Assembly: GCF_016107545.1 (NCBI RefSeq)
Contig: NZ_JABASS010000001.1
Coordinates: 62,001 to 126,000, forward strand
Direction: 5' to 3'
Length of the DNA stretch: 64,000 bases
Origin: Psychrobacter namhaensis
GTDB lineage: Bacteria > Pseudomonadota > Gammaproteobacteria > Pseudomonadales > Moraxellaceae
Below are positions 55,264 to 64,000 of this stretch, one piece after another (positions within the stretch are counted from its first letter, which is position 1; each line of letters opens with the position of its first letter). Under the pieces are notes generated by a model. That model saw only the letters and a program-made list of their open reading frames with translations, was not told where the DNA came from and searched no databases. The position numbers and the translations under genes are program-made.

Positions 55264-57603
55264 ATGCCAATGTTTTCAAATGCTTCTACCGATAAAACGT
55301 GCTTTTATTCACGTAAGCCGCAACGCGGTTTAGCAACCAATCAGGCCTTACTAAGCATCGCCATCGCGTCTATTTTTAGTACGACTGCGTTTGCTGCTGA
55401 GAGTAATGAGCGTCTTACATCACAACAAACAGCAGCACAAGAGGTTGCCGACGAACAATCCATGCCAAGCGTTGAGCTGGACACGATTGTCGTCCGTGCG
55501 GCGAGAGATGAGCTGGTGCAGGCTGCTGGTTTGTCCATTATCAGTGAAGAGGCGATCGAAAAATCATTACTGTCTAATGATGTCGCAGAAATCGTACGTA
55601 AAATGCCGGGTGCGAATCTTTCAGGAACATCTACTTCAGGTCAACGGGGTAACCAGCGTCAAATTGATCTGCGCGGGATGGGTCCGAATAACACGCTTAT
55701 TTTAATCGATGGTCGTCCCGTCACATCCCGTAATGCTGTTCGTCCGGGTCGTGCCAGCGAGCAAGACACTCGTGGTGACTCACAGTGGGTACCGCCAAGC
55801 GCCATTGAGCGCATCGAAGTGTTGCGTGGTCCGGCCGCAGCTCGCTATGGCTCTGGTAGTATGGGCGGGGTGGTGAATATCATCACCAAGTCTCCCAATA
55901 AAAAAGAGTTTTCTGTGACTGGACATTATGAGATGCCAGAAAGTGATCTTGAAGGCAAGGATTGGCGTACTAACATCAATATGGCCGGCCCGTTGACGGA
56001 TAAGCTGTCTTTTCGTACGACGCTTGGATATCATGACAGTGAAGGGGATGACCCTTATATTAATGAGGAAGAGGCTCAGATTGTGGATGGTCGTGATGGG
56101 CCAGCTGCTTCTGTTGCAGCAGGCCGTGAAGGTGTCGAAAATATAGACGCTCGTCAGCTTTTTGAATACGCCATGGATGCAATGAATACCGTCGGCTTTG
56201 AGGTACATTATAGTAATCAAAGTAACCGCTGGACAGGTGATTCGCAGTTTCAAACGGTGGATGAGGAATTGGTCAACGCCTTGGCAGGCCAAGAAACCAA
56301 TAAAATGGAGCGCTATGGAGCTGCATTTACTCACCGCGGTGAATATGATAACACCAGTAGTAACAGCTACCTAGAGTATACGCGTACCATTAATGAGCGT
56401 CTAAACGAAGGTGCTGCTGGCCGTTATGAAGGTCAAATTTTGCCATCTGAGGCAGGAGAGTATGTCTGGACAGAAGCCACTTATGACACGCTAAACGCAA
56501 AATCAGAGTGGGATATTTATTTTGATCGTCATACATTGACTGCTGGCACAGAGTTCCGTGGTGAAAGACTAGACAATCCGCTGGTTTCTGATTTCGTGTT
56601 TGAGGAAGGCTTTGAGTTCGGCGATACAGAGACTGATCCAGCTAAGCGTGATCCAGTTTCAGACGCTTATCTTGTTGGTGCTTATTTAGAAGACAATTAC
56701 CAAGTCACGCCTGATTGGTACATCACGCCTGGTGTACGTCTTGATTATCACAGCCAAACAGGTACCAATTGGTCACCGAGTCTTAATACCACTTGGGACT
56801 TTAGTCCGAACTGGTCGGTAAAAGCGGGTGTCAGTCGCGCTTTTAAAGCACCAGCGCTGTATCAGCTCGATCCAAACTACATCTACTACACCAGAGGTAA
56901 TGGCTGCCCATCTTGGATACCTACTGATCAACGAGGCTGTCAAGTACTGGGTAACGCTGAGCTTGAGAATGAGATTTCTTGGAATAAAGAGCTGTCTTTC
57001 ATCTACGATGATGGTACTGGGCTTAATGCGGGCCTGACTTACTATCATAATGCTTATGACAATCGAATAGGTGCTGGGATAGAGCGCGTGGCTGTAGACA
57101 ATGCGACCAATCGCTCGATTTTCCAGTGGGAAAACCAAGGGGAGGCTATCATTGAGGGACTTGAAGGGTTTGTAAAAGTCCCCGTTACTGATACGGTCTC
57201 GTGGACAACTAACTTGACGGGTAATATCCGCTCAGAGCGTAAAGACAATGGTGAGCCGTTATCCTTAATTCCTAAATTTACCATGAACTCAAATGTCAAT
57301 TGGGACATCACTCCGCGCTGGAACACGGATGTTGGCGTCAGCTACTATGGCACCATTGAAGCCCCTGACGTTTCTGTGACTACGGGTGATGCGCTTGACA
57401 CACTAAAACTTGACCGCAAACCCTACGCGATCGCTAACGTTAGCACGCGTTATAAACTGACGGATGACATCACTGTGGGGGCGGGTATCAAAAATCTATT
57501 TGACAAGCAAATTAAACGAGAAGGCACGGGTACAAATGCCGGTGCCCGTACTTTTAATGAACCTGGCCGTTATTATATCTTTGATATCAGCGTTGATTTT
57601 TAA
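55264..57603 (+). CDS. FepA/PfeA-like TonB-dependent catecholate siderophore receptor
   Basis: A 779-residue outer-membrane receptor from the ATG at 55264; a TTG nine bases earlier is less likely. Signal peptide ends at FSTTAFA, and the TonB box-like ELDTIVVRA follows. The plug is closely FepA-like: QRGNQRQIDLRGMGPNNTL, ILIDGRPVTSRNAVRPGR, DTRGDSQWVPPSAIERIEVL and RYGSGSMGGVVNIITKS. In the barrel, the GNGCPSW...RGCQVLGNAEL segment matches the FepA disulfide loop. The C-terminus ends in phenylalanine. Such receptors take up enterobactin-type catecholates, which this cluster does not make, so it probably captures foreign siderophores. Confidence 0.93.
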   Translation: MPMFSNASTDKTCFYSRKPQRGLATNQALLSIAIASIFSTTAFAAESNERLTSQQTAAQEVADEQSMPSVELDTIVVRAARDELVQAAGLSIISEEAIEKSLLSNDVAEIVRKMPGANLSGTSTSGQRGNQRQIDLRGMGPNNTLILIDGRPVTSRNAVRPGRASEQDTRGDSQWVPPSAIERIEVLRGPAAARYGSGSMGGVVNIITKSPNKKEFSVTGHYEMPESDLEGKDWRTNINMAGPLTDKLSFRTTLGYHDSEGDDPYINEEEAQIVDGRDGPAASVAAGREGVENIDARQLFEYAMDAMNTVGFEVHYSNQSNRWTGDSQFQTVDEELVNALAGQETNKMERYGAAFTHRGEYDNTSSNSYLEYTRTINERLNEGAAGRYEGQILPSEAGEYVWTEATYDTLNAKSEWDIYFDRHTLTAGTEFRGERLDNPLVSDFVFEEGFEFGDTETDPAKRDPVSDAYLVGAYLEDNYQVTPDWYITPGVRLDYHSQTGTNWSPSLNTTWDFSPNWSVKAGVSRAFKAPALYQLDPNYIYYTRGNGCPSWIPTDQRGCQVLGNAELENEISWNKELSFIYDDGTGLNAGLTYYHNAYDNRIGAGIERVAVDNATNRSIFQWENQGEAIIEGLEGFVKVPVTDTVSWTTNLTGNIRSERKDNGEPLSLIPKFTMNSNVNWDITPRWNTDVGVSYYGTIEAPDVSVTTGDALDTLKLDRKPYAIANVSTRYKLTDDITVGAGIKNLFDKQIKREGTGTNAGARTFNEPGRYYIFDISVDF

Positions 57604-57632
57604 CGTCTCGTACTGCCAAGCTTTTTCAGGAT

Positions 57633-57671
57633 AAAAGGTCTGGGTGAGATTTGAGCAGACCCAGACTTTTT
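57633..57671. terminator. Bidirectional terminator between TonB receptor 2 and DUF3817 gene
   Basis: GTCTGGGT (57638-57645) and ACCCAGAC (57659-57666) form a perfect 8-bp stem extended by A/T pairs, with a T-run to the right and an A-run to the left. It serves the rightward receptor and abuts the stop of the leftward gene. Confidence 0.85.
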
Positions 57672-58020
57672 ATGTATGTTTCTTTAGGTTATTTTTTAAT
57701 AAATGGTCAAATATAAATGGGCCAAATGGTAAGAAAGACCCAAGTACGCCTGCGGGTATGGTCCAGTAAGGCGTTTTTATTTTAATGGCCGTCACCATCA
57801 GTATGAGAATGTAAGCGATGAACAATATACCGTGTGCCATACCGATGTATTGCACAGCTTCTGAGATGCCCATCATGTATTTTAGGGGCATGGCAATGCA
57901 GAGTAATAATAGAAAAGAAGTGCCTTCTAGGTAACCTATGATCGTGAGCGTTTTTAATGTGGAGTTTTGTTTTTTGCTCAGATTAAGGGTGGGTTCGATA
58001 GTGGGCGTAGCCTGCGACAC
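57670..58020 (-). CDS. DUF3817 family small membrane protein
   Basis: A 116-residue protein with three hydrophobic helices. After a polar 25-residue tail, residues about 27-48 (IGYLEGTSFLLLLCIAMPLK), 60-80 (IGMAHGILFIAYILILMVTA) and 90-105 form the core. The GxxEG motif at the first helix and AHGxLF at the second are typical of DUF3817. Members are inner-membrane proteins of unknown function. It is separated from its neighbours and probably monocistronic. Confidence 0.85.
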   Translation of the reverse strand: MSQATPTIEPTLNLSKKQNSTLKTLTIIGYLEGTSFLLLLCIAMPLKYMMGISEAVQYIGMAHGILFIAYILILMVTAIKIKTPYWTIPAGVLGSFLPFGPFIFDHLLKNNLKKHT

Positions 58021-58215
58021 TGTATGTTCCTCTTGTAATATCAGTAAATAACGTAGGGGTGAGCTGTCAGTATTGATATGATACTAGATATGCGAAGCGC
58101 ATTTGAGGTTTTATTATTAATCGCCCTATATCCCCACTCTAAAGTGCAAGCTAAAGTGGAAGGATATAAGGCGATTTTGGTCAACTATGATGTGAATAAA
58201 TATGCTGTTCTTTCG

Positions 58216-60984
58216 TTACCCTGTATTACGCAGACCAGCCGCCAACGCATTGATACTACGGATGAGTGGATCTTCAACGGCAAGACTACCGTCTTTATCT
58301 GTAGTTTCTTCTTGTCTGGCACGTTTTAACAGCTCGATTTGTATATAGTTAATCGGATCTAAATACGCGTTTCGCCATTGCAGTGACGCGGCAAGATTTT
58401 GTTGATTAGATAATAAGGAGCTTTGGTCCAGTAAAGCGTTCAGGCCTGCATAGGTGAGCTCATGTTCATCAATGACGGCTTTCATGATGTTTTCGCGTAG
58501 CGTGTCGTCGTCACATAACTGGCTATAGGCCTGCGCAATACTCATCTCAGATTTGGTAAAAGCCATCTCGATATTGCTGATAAACACGTTAAAAAATGGC
58601 CAGCAATCATTCATCTCCTTCATCAATGCTTCGTCTTCTTTGACGCTGTGCAGCGCACTACCGACGCCATACCAAGCAGGTAACGTAAAACGGGCCAATG
58701 ACCAACCAAATACCCAAGGGATCGCTCGCAAGGTCGTTTTACTGGGTAAGCCTTTTTTACGATGGGCTGGACGTGAGCCGATATTTAATAAAGAAATTTC
58801 CTGTACAGGGGTCACCTGTGAGTAGAATTGATAAAACCCTTCCGTGTGATCCGTAAGTTTACGATAACGCCGCTCACCTGCCTCTGCTAAACGCGCAAAG
58901 AGCGACTCATAAGTTGGCAACTCAGGGGGTTGTACGACAAATCTTGAGGAGCATGCTTTAAGCGTACCGGTAATACCCATGGTCAACTCAAATACAGCGG
59001 TATCGGTGTTGGCGTATTTGGCATAAAGCACTTCGCCTTGCTCCGTCACTTTAATTTGTCCGTGTAGTGTACCCGCTGGTTGAGCAGCGATAGCATCATG
59101 GGTTGAGCCACCGCCACGACTGACAGAGCCCCCGCGACCATGGAATAAGCGGGTTTTGATGCCATATTCATCCGCGATACGATTGATGGTCTGCTGCGCA
59201 CTATAAAGCTGCCATGCAGAGGTGATGATACCGCCATCTTTTGAGGAGTCTGAATAACCCAACATGATTTCTTGGGTATTATCTGAGTGCGCAAGCAGTC
59301 CTCGATACAGCGGGTTGTCCAAAACGGCAGGTAATATATGATCGATGTTTTTAAGGTCTTCGATGGTTTCAAACAAGGGTGCGACGGGTAAATCAGCGGA
59401 CAGTTGCCCTTTGTCATCGACTCTGCATAAGCCTGCAAAACGCATGAGTAGCAACACCTCAAATAATTGACTGGCGTTGTTGGTCATCGAAATCACATAA
59501 CTACCAAAAGTATCTTGCCCGACCAGTTTGCGCAAGGTCGCCACTGAGTTCATCAACGCCAATTGTTCGCGGGTTTTATCGCTCAAGTTGTCGCTATAGA
59601 TGAGCGGTGTGCCGGGTCTTTCAAGCAAGCGCGTCAGCCACTCTTGTCGCTCCGTTTCATTAAGCGTTTGATAGTCTGGCAAATTAGACGCACTGGCAAA
59701 AATATCGGCAATGACTTCACTGTGATAAGACGACTCTTGACGAATATCGAGCGCCGCTAGATGAAAACCACAGGTTTTGACCAAACGAATCGTATCGAGC
59801 AATAAGCCTTCGTCATGCGCGGTATCGTGGGTATTCACACTTTGACGGATGATACGTAAGTCTTCTAGTAGCTCTTGTGGGTTGGCGTAGGCGTCTTTTT
59901 TAGCCTCACGATCATCACCTTTACTTTGAATCAGTTGATTGGTGGCTTTGACTTTATTAAGAATCAAAGAGAGTAACCGGCGATAAGGCTCGTTACTATA
60001 ATCATCAAGATTGTAAGCAAATACCCGCTGATCAAGTTCGGCGTAATGGTTGATCTTGGCATACACCTCAGGGGCAATCGTAACGATTGTATCGCTATGA
60101 ATCAGCTGGCGGCGCAGTTTTTTAATCAACACTTGATAGTGACGCAAGACAGTATCTGCATGCATCAATACGGCCATTTCTGTGGTGTCGTGAGTGACAA
60201 AAGGATTGCCATCTCTGTCGCCACCGATCCAAGACCCAAAGCTTATGAAAGCGGGTAATGGGTAGTCGGTAAGCTCTGGATAAACCTCAACAATGGCGTC
60301 TTTAATATTACGGTAAACCTTAGGAATGGCATTGAATAAACTGGCATTAAAATAGTGTAGACCATTATTGATCTCATCATAGACTAAGGGCTTACGCGTA
60401 CGCACTTCATCCGAGGACCACAATAAATCAATCGTTTGTGCCGTTTTTTCTTTCGCTTGCTCGTAGGCAAAACTGTCTTCTGCAAGATTGTTTAAGGCGT
60501 CGCTATGCGTGAATAAACTCTGCAATAGATTCATCGTTGTCCGGCGACGCGCTTCAGTAGGATGGGCGGTAAATACAGGGATAAATTTTAGCTGATCAAT
60601 CAGCTCCTGCATTTGAGTGGGTTCAACATTGCGCGCGCGGCATTCAAGTAAGGTGCGACGAAACGAGCCTTCCCAGCTTTGATCGGATTGTATACGTAGT
60701 GCATGGCGCTCTTCACGCAAATAGTTTTCTTCACTTAAATTGGCTAAGAAAAAATAGATAGAAAAGCTACGAATGACGTTTTTTAGGGTCTTATTGTCTA
60801 ATGAGGCAATAAAGTCAATGAGCTGCTGCTTGTTTGCTTCGTTAGGCGCGCGGCGCTGCTGGATAAAACCTTTTCGTAGGGTCTCAATCGTATCAAGCGT
60901 TTGTTCGCCAGTCTGACGAGAAATCGCATCTCCTAGAAATGACCCTAACAAGCTAATGCGTTCACGTAATACGTTGTTATCCAT
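58216..60984 (-). CDS. ppc: Phosphoenolpyruvate carboxylase
   Basis: Carboxylates phosphoenolpyruvate to oxaloacetate, the main anaplerotic reaction feeding the TCA cycle. The 922-residue length is normal. Catalytic motifs are intact: VFTAHPTEARRRT with the essential histidine, GSWIGGDRDGNPFV, MLGYSDSSKDGG, LFHGRGGSVSRGGG, and RPAHRKKG. The C-terminus ends in LRNTG, the conserved terminal glycine. AAGGA lies 6 nt before the ATG. It may support siderophore synthesis indirectly through oxaloacetate and citrate, but this is general metabolism. Confidence 0.97.
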   Translation of the reverse strand: MDNNVLRERISLLGSFLGDAISRQTGEQTLDTIETLRKGFIQQRRAPNEANKQQLIDFIASLDNKTLKNVIRSFSIYFFLANLSEENYLREERHALRIQSDQSWEGSFRRTLLECRARNVEPTQMQELIDQLKFIPVFTAHPTEARRRTTMNLLQSLFTHSDALNNLAEDSFAYEQAKEKTAQTIDLLWSSDEVRTRKPLVYDEINNGLHYFNASLFNAIPKVYRNIKDAIVEVYPELTDYPLPAFISFGSWIGGDRDGNPFVTHDTTEMAVLMHADTVLRHYQVLIKKLRRQLIHSDTIVTIAPEVYAKINHYAELDQRVFAYNLDDYSNEPYRRLLSLILNKVKATNQLIQSKGDDREAKKDAYANPQELLEDLRIIRQSVNTHDTAHDEGLLLDTIRLVKTCGFHLAALDIRQESSYHSEVIADIFASASNLPDYQTLNETERQEWLTRLLERPGTPLIYSDNLSDKTREQLALMNSVATLRKLVGQDTFGSYVISMTNNASQLFEVLLLMRFAGLCRVDDKGQLSADLPVAPLFETIEDLKNIDHILPAVLDNPLYRGLLAHSDNTQEIMLGYSDSSKDGGIITSAWQLYSAQQTINRIADEYGIKTRLFHGRGGSVSRGGGSTHDAIAAQPAGTLHGQIKVTEQGEVLYAKYANTDTAVFELTMGITGTLKACSSRFVVQPPELPTYESLFARLAEAGERRYRKLTDHTEGFYQFYSQVTPVQEISLLNIGSRPAHRKKGLPSKTTLRAIPWVFGWSLARFTLPAWYGVGSALHSVKEDEALMKEMNDCWPFFNVFISNIEMAFTKSEMSIAQAYSQLCDDDTLRENIMKAVIDEHELTYAGLNALLDQSSLLSNQQNLAASLQWRNAYLDPINYIQIELLKRARQEETTDKDGSLAVEDPLIRSINALAAGLRNTG

Positions 60985-61325
60985 AATCGTCCTTAACTTT
61001 CTTATTAATAAATAAACCGGCTCTTAGTGCAGCAGAGTATTAATAAAGTAGAGAGTTTATCAAGCGCAGTCAAGTCACTTTGGAATGTGCGACTTATTTA
61101 ACAAGCGTCACAGGCACTTGTTCTCAAAGCGCTGATAGATGAGGCGCTAAGAGATATGTGTTCATATAAAGATAAGTTGAGTCAGTTTTAAAATGTCTGT
61201 AAGGTTGTTTAGTCAATCTACGTTTTAGTCGTGGCATTATTATCCGCCCGCTGTTACCTGACCTAGATATCACTAGTATTCGTTAATTCAGAAAAACGGT
61301 TTTTTATGAAGAGTCATATACGTGA
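60985..61325. other. Intergenic region upstream of ppc; no gene seen
   Basis: This 341-bp space contains the leftward ppc promoter region and the end of the pqq transcript. A short dyad AGCGC/GCGCT (61128-61148) is the only structure noted. A weak A/T hairpin at about 61290-61306 (AAAAACGGTTTTTT) could act as a poor terminator for the dipeptidase gene. No RNA gene or open frame is supported. Confidence 0.5.
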
Positions 61326-62375
61326 TCACTGCCATATCTTATTCAACACACTAAACCAATTTTTTGACGTCACCTTTTCAATGAGTTGATCGGAGAAGTG
61401 TCGTTGTTGCATGCGCTCAATCAGCATAGAGATTTGACTGATATCAGATAAATCATCAGGCAACAGACAACCATCAAAATCAGAGCCAAAACCAACATGA
61501 TCTTCACCTAGATGGTCAATCAAATAGGCCAGGTGATCGACAATCACATCAAGCGAGGTTTGCGTATTACGCTGTCCATCCGCACGAAGAAAAGCAACGT
61601 CAAAATTTACCCCAACCATACCATCGCTTTGTTTGATGGCCGCCAGCTGGCGATCGGTCAGATTTCTTGCTTGCTGACACAAAGCGTGCGCATTGGAATG
61701 GGTCGCGACAATGGGCTGATCCGCAATTTCTAGCGTATCCCAAAACGCACGTTCATTCATATGAGCCACGTCAATCAGCATGTGTTTGTCACGACACGCT
61801 AAAATAAGATCTTTGCCTTGAGTAGTCAGACCAGAGCCTGTATCCGGAGAATGCGGAAAGTGTGCATTTAAACCATCACCGAACAGACTTCTTCTATTCC
61901 AAAGCGGACCAATGCTCCTAAGTCCTGCATCATAAAACACATCCAATAATTCGGGCTTAATGGCTAGTACTTCAGCGCCTTCAAGATGAAGAACAATGGC
62001 CAGTTGCTGATTTTTTTGACAGGCTCGAATTTGTGCAACAGACGTACAAATTTGAATCTGACCTTTTGAGCGCGCCTGTAATTGCTGAGCAAGCGCTAAC
62101 TGGGCACGGCAAATATCAATGATTTCTTGCGGAGTGAAGTCTGAGTGCGAAGGATTGTTTAGCTTATCAGGATGGTTGTTTTGAACATAAGCGTACGGCG
62201 GCAAGAAGATAGAAAATAAGCCGCCCATCCATCCTGCTTGTTGGCAACGTGCTAAATCCAAATGCCCCGGTAGCGAGCCATAAATAAAATCATGCACAGG
62301 ATCTGCGGCTGAACTCAACCACAGACGGGTTAGTAGATCATTATGTCCGTCAAATATTATGGGCTGAGTATTCAT
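61326..62375 (-). CDS. M19 renal-type dipeptidase, PqqM-like
   Basis: A 349-residue zinc dipeptidase of peptidase family M19. Metal-binding residues are visible: H11 and D13 in FDGHNDLLTRL, the glutamate in LHLEGAEVLA, and histidines in DVAHMNERAF and VATHSNAHALC. It starts 2 bp after the pqqE stop, so it belongs to the pqq operon. Similar dipeptidase genes sit after pqqE in several Pseudomonas clusters (pqqM, from memory). A role in processing the PqqA-derived peptide or recycling its remainder is proposed but unproven. Confidence 0.88.
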   Translation of the reverse strand: MNTQPIIFDGHNDLLTRLWLSSAADPVHDFIYGSLPGHLDLARCQQAGWMGGLFSIFLPPYAYVQNNHPDKLNNPSHSDFTPQEIIDICRAQLALAQQLQARSKGQIQICTSVAQIRACQKNQQLAIVLHLEGAEVLAIKPELLDVFYDAGLRSIGPLWNRRSLFGDGLNAHFPHSPDTGSGLTTQGKDLILACRDKHMLIDVAHMNERAFWDTLEIADQPIVATHSNAHALCQQARNLTDRQLAAIKQSDGMVGVNFDVAFLRADGQRNTQTSLDVIVDHLAYLIDHLGEDHVGFGSDFDGCLLPDDLSDISQISMLIERMQQRHFSDQLIEKVTSKNWFSVLNKIWQ

Positions 62376-62377
62376 AT

Positions 62378-63544
62378 TTAATCCGTTACCGTACGAGTAG
62401 GAATCAGTTGCTCTTGGCTCGTTTGTTTATCACTTAGCAGCTTAGAATTTTTAGGGTTCCTAAAGCGCAACTCTTCAAAAGGGACGGGCGTTTCGCTGTT
62501 GGCCCGCGCTTCTTCAATCAAGTAGTGATAAGGCGATTTGCCACACACAGGATCAGCATTTTTGGCATCGCCCGTCAGCATAAAGGCTTGGCAACGACAA
62601 CCGCCGTAATCGCGTTCTTTGTCTGGGCAGCTTTGGCACATGTCGGGCATCCAGTCGTCACCGCGAAACTGATTGAAGCTGGCAGAGTCATACCAAATGT
62701 CTTTTAGAGGCGTTTGTCTTACATTAGGAAAGTCTATAGGCATCTGTCTGGCGGCATGGCAAGGTAGGGCAGTGCCATCGGGTGCTACGGTTAAGAAAAT
62801 CTTGCCCCAACCATCCATACAAGGTTTTGGGCGCTCTTCGTAGTAATCAGGCACTACAAAAATGAGCTTGCATTTGATCCCACGTTCTTCAATCTTTTTG
62901 CGATACTCATTGGTAATGAGTTCGGCTCTAACCACTTGCGCTTTGGTCGGCAATAGACCTTCGATATTTTCAAATGCCCAACCATAAAACTGACAGATAG
63001 CCAGCTCAACAGTGTCTGCTTCAAGCTCTAAACACAGATCAATTATCTGATCGATCTGATCAATGTTTTGCCGATGAATCACAAAGTTAAGCACCATTGG
63101 ATAGTCGTATTGCTTGACCAAACGCGACATCTCATACTTTTGTTCAAAAGCATGTTTTGAGCCTGCCAAGGCATTATTGACTGTAGGATCGCTGGCTTGG
63201 AAACTGATCTGAATATGCTGTAGGCCCGCTTCTTTTAGACTAGCGATTCTAGCCTCAGTCAGTCCCATACCTGAAGTGATCAAGTTGGTATAAAAACCTT
63301 GTTTATGGGCATAAGCGACCAGTTCTTCTAAGTCTTGACGAACGAGAGGCTCACCACCAGAAAACCCAAGCTGCACCGCGCCCATCTGCCGCGCCTGATC
63401 AAACACATCAAACCACTCCTCTGTCGTCAGCTCCTGCTTATACTGAGCATAATCAATGGGGTTTGAGCAATAAGGGCATTGCAATGGGCAACGATAGGTT
63501 AGCTCCGCAAGTAGCCATAATGGAAGCCCTACTGGCGCAGTCAT
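62378..63544 (-). CDS. pqqE: PqqA peptide cyclase PqqE (radical SAM)
   Basis: A radical S-adenosylmethionine enzyme of 388 residues that crosslinks the Glu and Tyr side chains of the PqqA precursor, the first step of PQQ synthesis. The CxxxCxxC cluster is at C19, C23 and C26 ([11 protein letters not shown]). [14 protein letters not shown] is the SAM-binding GGE motif. The C-terminal SPASM region has cysteines in [20 protein letters not shown] and [12 protein letters not shown]. It overlaps pqqD by 4 bp. Confidence 0.97.
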   Translation of the reverse strand: MTAPVGLPLWLLAELTYRCPLQCPYCSNPIDYAQYKQELTTEEWFDVFDQARQMGAVQLGFSGGEPLVRQDLEELVAYAHKQGFYTNLITSGMGLTEARIASLKEAGLQHIQISFQASDPTVNNALAGSKHAFEQKYEMSRLVKQYDYPMVLNFVIHRQNIDQIDQIIDLCLELEADTVELAICQFYGWAFENIEGLLPTKAQVVRAELITNEYRKKIEERGIKCKLIFVVPDYYEERPKPCMDGWGKIFLTVAPDGTALPCHAARQMPIDFPNVRQTPLKDIWYDSASFNQFRGDDWMPDMCQSCPDKERDYGGCRCQAFMLTGDAKNADPVCGKSPYHYLIEEARANSETPVPFEELRFRNPKNSKLLSDKQTSQEQLIPTRTVTD

Positions 63545-63825
63545 TCTAACTCAATCCAATGTTCACGCTGGGCCACCAGCATATACTCGATAATGTCTTG
63601 CTCGATTTCAGGAATGTCACCAAACATGGCTTTCACCTTTTTAATAATATCAGCAATGGATGCTTCACCATCAATATGTTGACCAATGATGCTGGCACTG
63701 TCATTGAGTTTGATCATACCTTCAGGGTACAGTAAGACATAAGCGTTTTGCGCCGGCTCAAACTGAAAGCGATAACCATGCCGCCACACCGGTACGATAG
63801 ATTGGTCTAGATCAGGTAAACTCAT
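63541..63825 (-). CDS. pqqD: PQQ biosynthesis peptide chaperone PqqD
   Basis: A 94-residue RiPP recognition protein that binds PqqA and presents it to PqqE. Characteristic segments are [37 protein letters not shown] N-terminal strands (begin at [10 protein letters not shown]), and the [13 protein letters not shown] helix. It overlaps pqqC upstream and pqqE downstream by 4 bp each, giving a tightly coupled operon. Confidence 0.95.
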   Translation of the reverse strand: MSLPDLDQSIVPVWRHGYRFQFEPAQNAYVLLYPEGMIKLNDSASIIGQHIDGEASIADIIKKVKAMFGDIPEIEQDIIEYMLVAQREHWIELE

Positions 63826-64000
63826 TTAAACAATCCTTTATGCCAGACATTATCAGTCGTGACGCTTTGGTAAGGGGCTTGGTTATGGACATAAGCCAAG
63901 CTCAAAGCATCCAAAATCGTCCATAAAATATCAAGTTTAAATTGTAGGATCTCAAGCATGCGTTCTTGTTGTTCAACCGTTTTGAATGAGTCTAATGTGA
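63822..64000 (-). CDS. pqqC: Pyrroloquinoline-quinone synthase PqqC, C-terminal fragment
   Basis: The minus-strand frame from the right window edge encodes about 59 residues with no start in the window and stops at TGA (63824-63822), overlapping the pqqD ATG. The segment [20 protein letters not shown] is the conserved C-terminal helix of PqqC, the cofactorless oxidase that makes the last eight-electron oxidation to PQQ. Too short for the usual gene finders, but the match and the ATGA overlap make it firm. The rest of the gene, and pqqA/pqqB, lie outside. Confidence 0.9.
   Translation of the reverse strand, partial: TLDSFKTVEQQERMLEILQFKLDILWTILDALSLAYVHNQAPYQSVTTDNVWHKGLFK

Noticed and set aside
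55780..56334. 184-residue minus-strand frame inside the FepA-like receptor gene
   Set aside because: Fully contained in a secure gene, unrelated to any family, and rich in residues expected from antisense reading.
58078..58329. 83-residue plus-strand frame between DUF3817 and ppc
   Set aside because: It overlaps the 3' end of ppc on the opposite strand, lacks a good ribosome binding site and has no recognisable features.

Overview
The window looks like a chromosomal segment of a Moraxellaceae gammaproteobacterium, most likely Psychrobacter or a close relative. This is inferred from moderate GC content, a very large trimeric autotransporter of the Psychrobacter/Moraxella style, a phhA-phhB-hpd aromatic pathway, and a PQQ operon beside a PEP carboxylase. 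No rRNA, tRNA, CRISPR array, insertion sequence or prophage gene was seen. Genes are dense, and most intergenic regions above 300 bp carry recognisable control elements.

Region 1 (1-8.7 kb): the C-terminal part of a CpxA-like sensor kinase, then a 2383-residue trimeric autotransporter adhesin with its own terminator. Region 2 (8.8-19.5 kb): a phenylalanine/tyrosine catabolic island. It runs from phenylalanine hydroxylase (phhA) and its cofactor-recycling dehydratase (phhB), through an aromatic aminotransferase and 4-hydroxyphenylpyruvate dioxygenase (hpd), to maleylacetoacetate isomerase (maiA) and fumarylacetoacetase. IclR and LysR regulators and an NhaC-family transporter accompany them. 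The usual cupin-type homogentisate dioxygenase is absent from the window. In its place, next to fumarylacetoacetase, lies a small VOC-fold protein with a complete extradiol-dioxygenase signature. This is the most interesting single gene here.

Region 3 (19.5-32.8 kb): assimilatory nitrate reduction. nirBD lies leftward. A nitrate transporter, a PP2C phosphatase-Ser/Thr kinase fusion, a flavoprotein electron-transfer subunit, a molybdopterin nitrate reductase and a siroheme methyltransferase lie rightward. Sigma-54-type promoter elements sit in the divergent control region.

Region 4 (32.8-57.6 kb): an iron island. It has a siderophore-interacting reductase, a FhuD/FhuB/FecE-type importer, and a biosynthetic run for a citrate- or related-carboxylate-based hydroxamate siderophore. 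That run consists of diaminobutyrate aminotransferase and decarboxylase, three NIS synthetases, an N-hydroxylase, an acyltransferase, an MFS exporter and an RraA-like protein. Two TonB-dependent receptors follow, one next to the biosynthesis genes and one FepA-like. Five Fur-box-like sites mark this region. The siderophore's structure cannot be read from sequence, but the gene set suggests 1,3-diaminopropane arms and at least three condensation steps.

Region 5 (57.6-64 kb): a DUF3817 membrane protein, PEP carboxylase (ppc), and the 3' part of a tightly overlapping pqqC-pqqD-pqqE operon ending in an M19 dipeptidase. pqqC is cut by the window edge.
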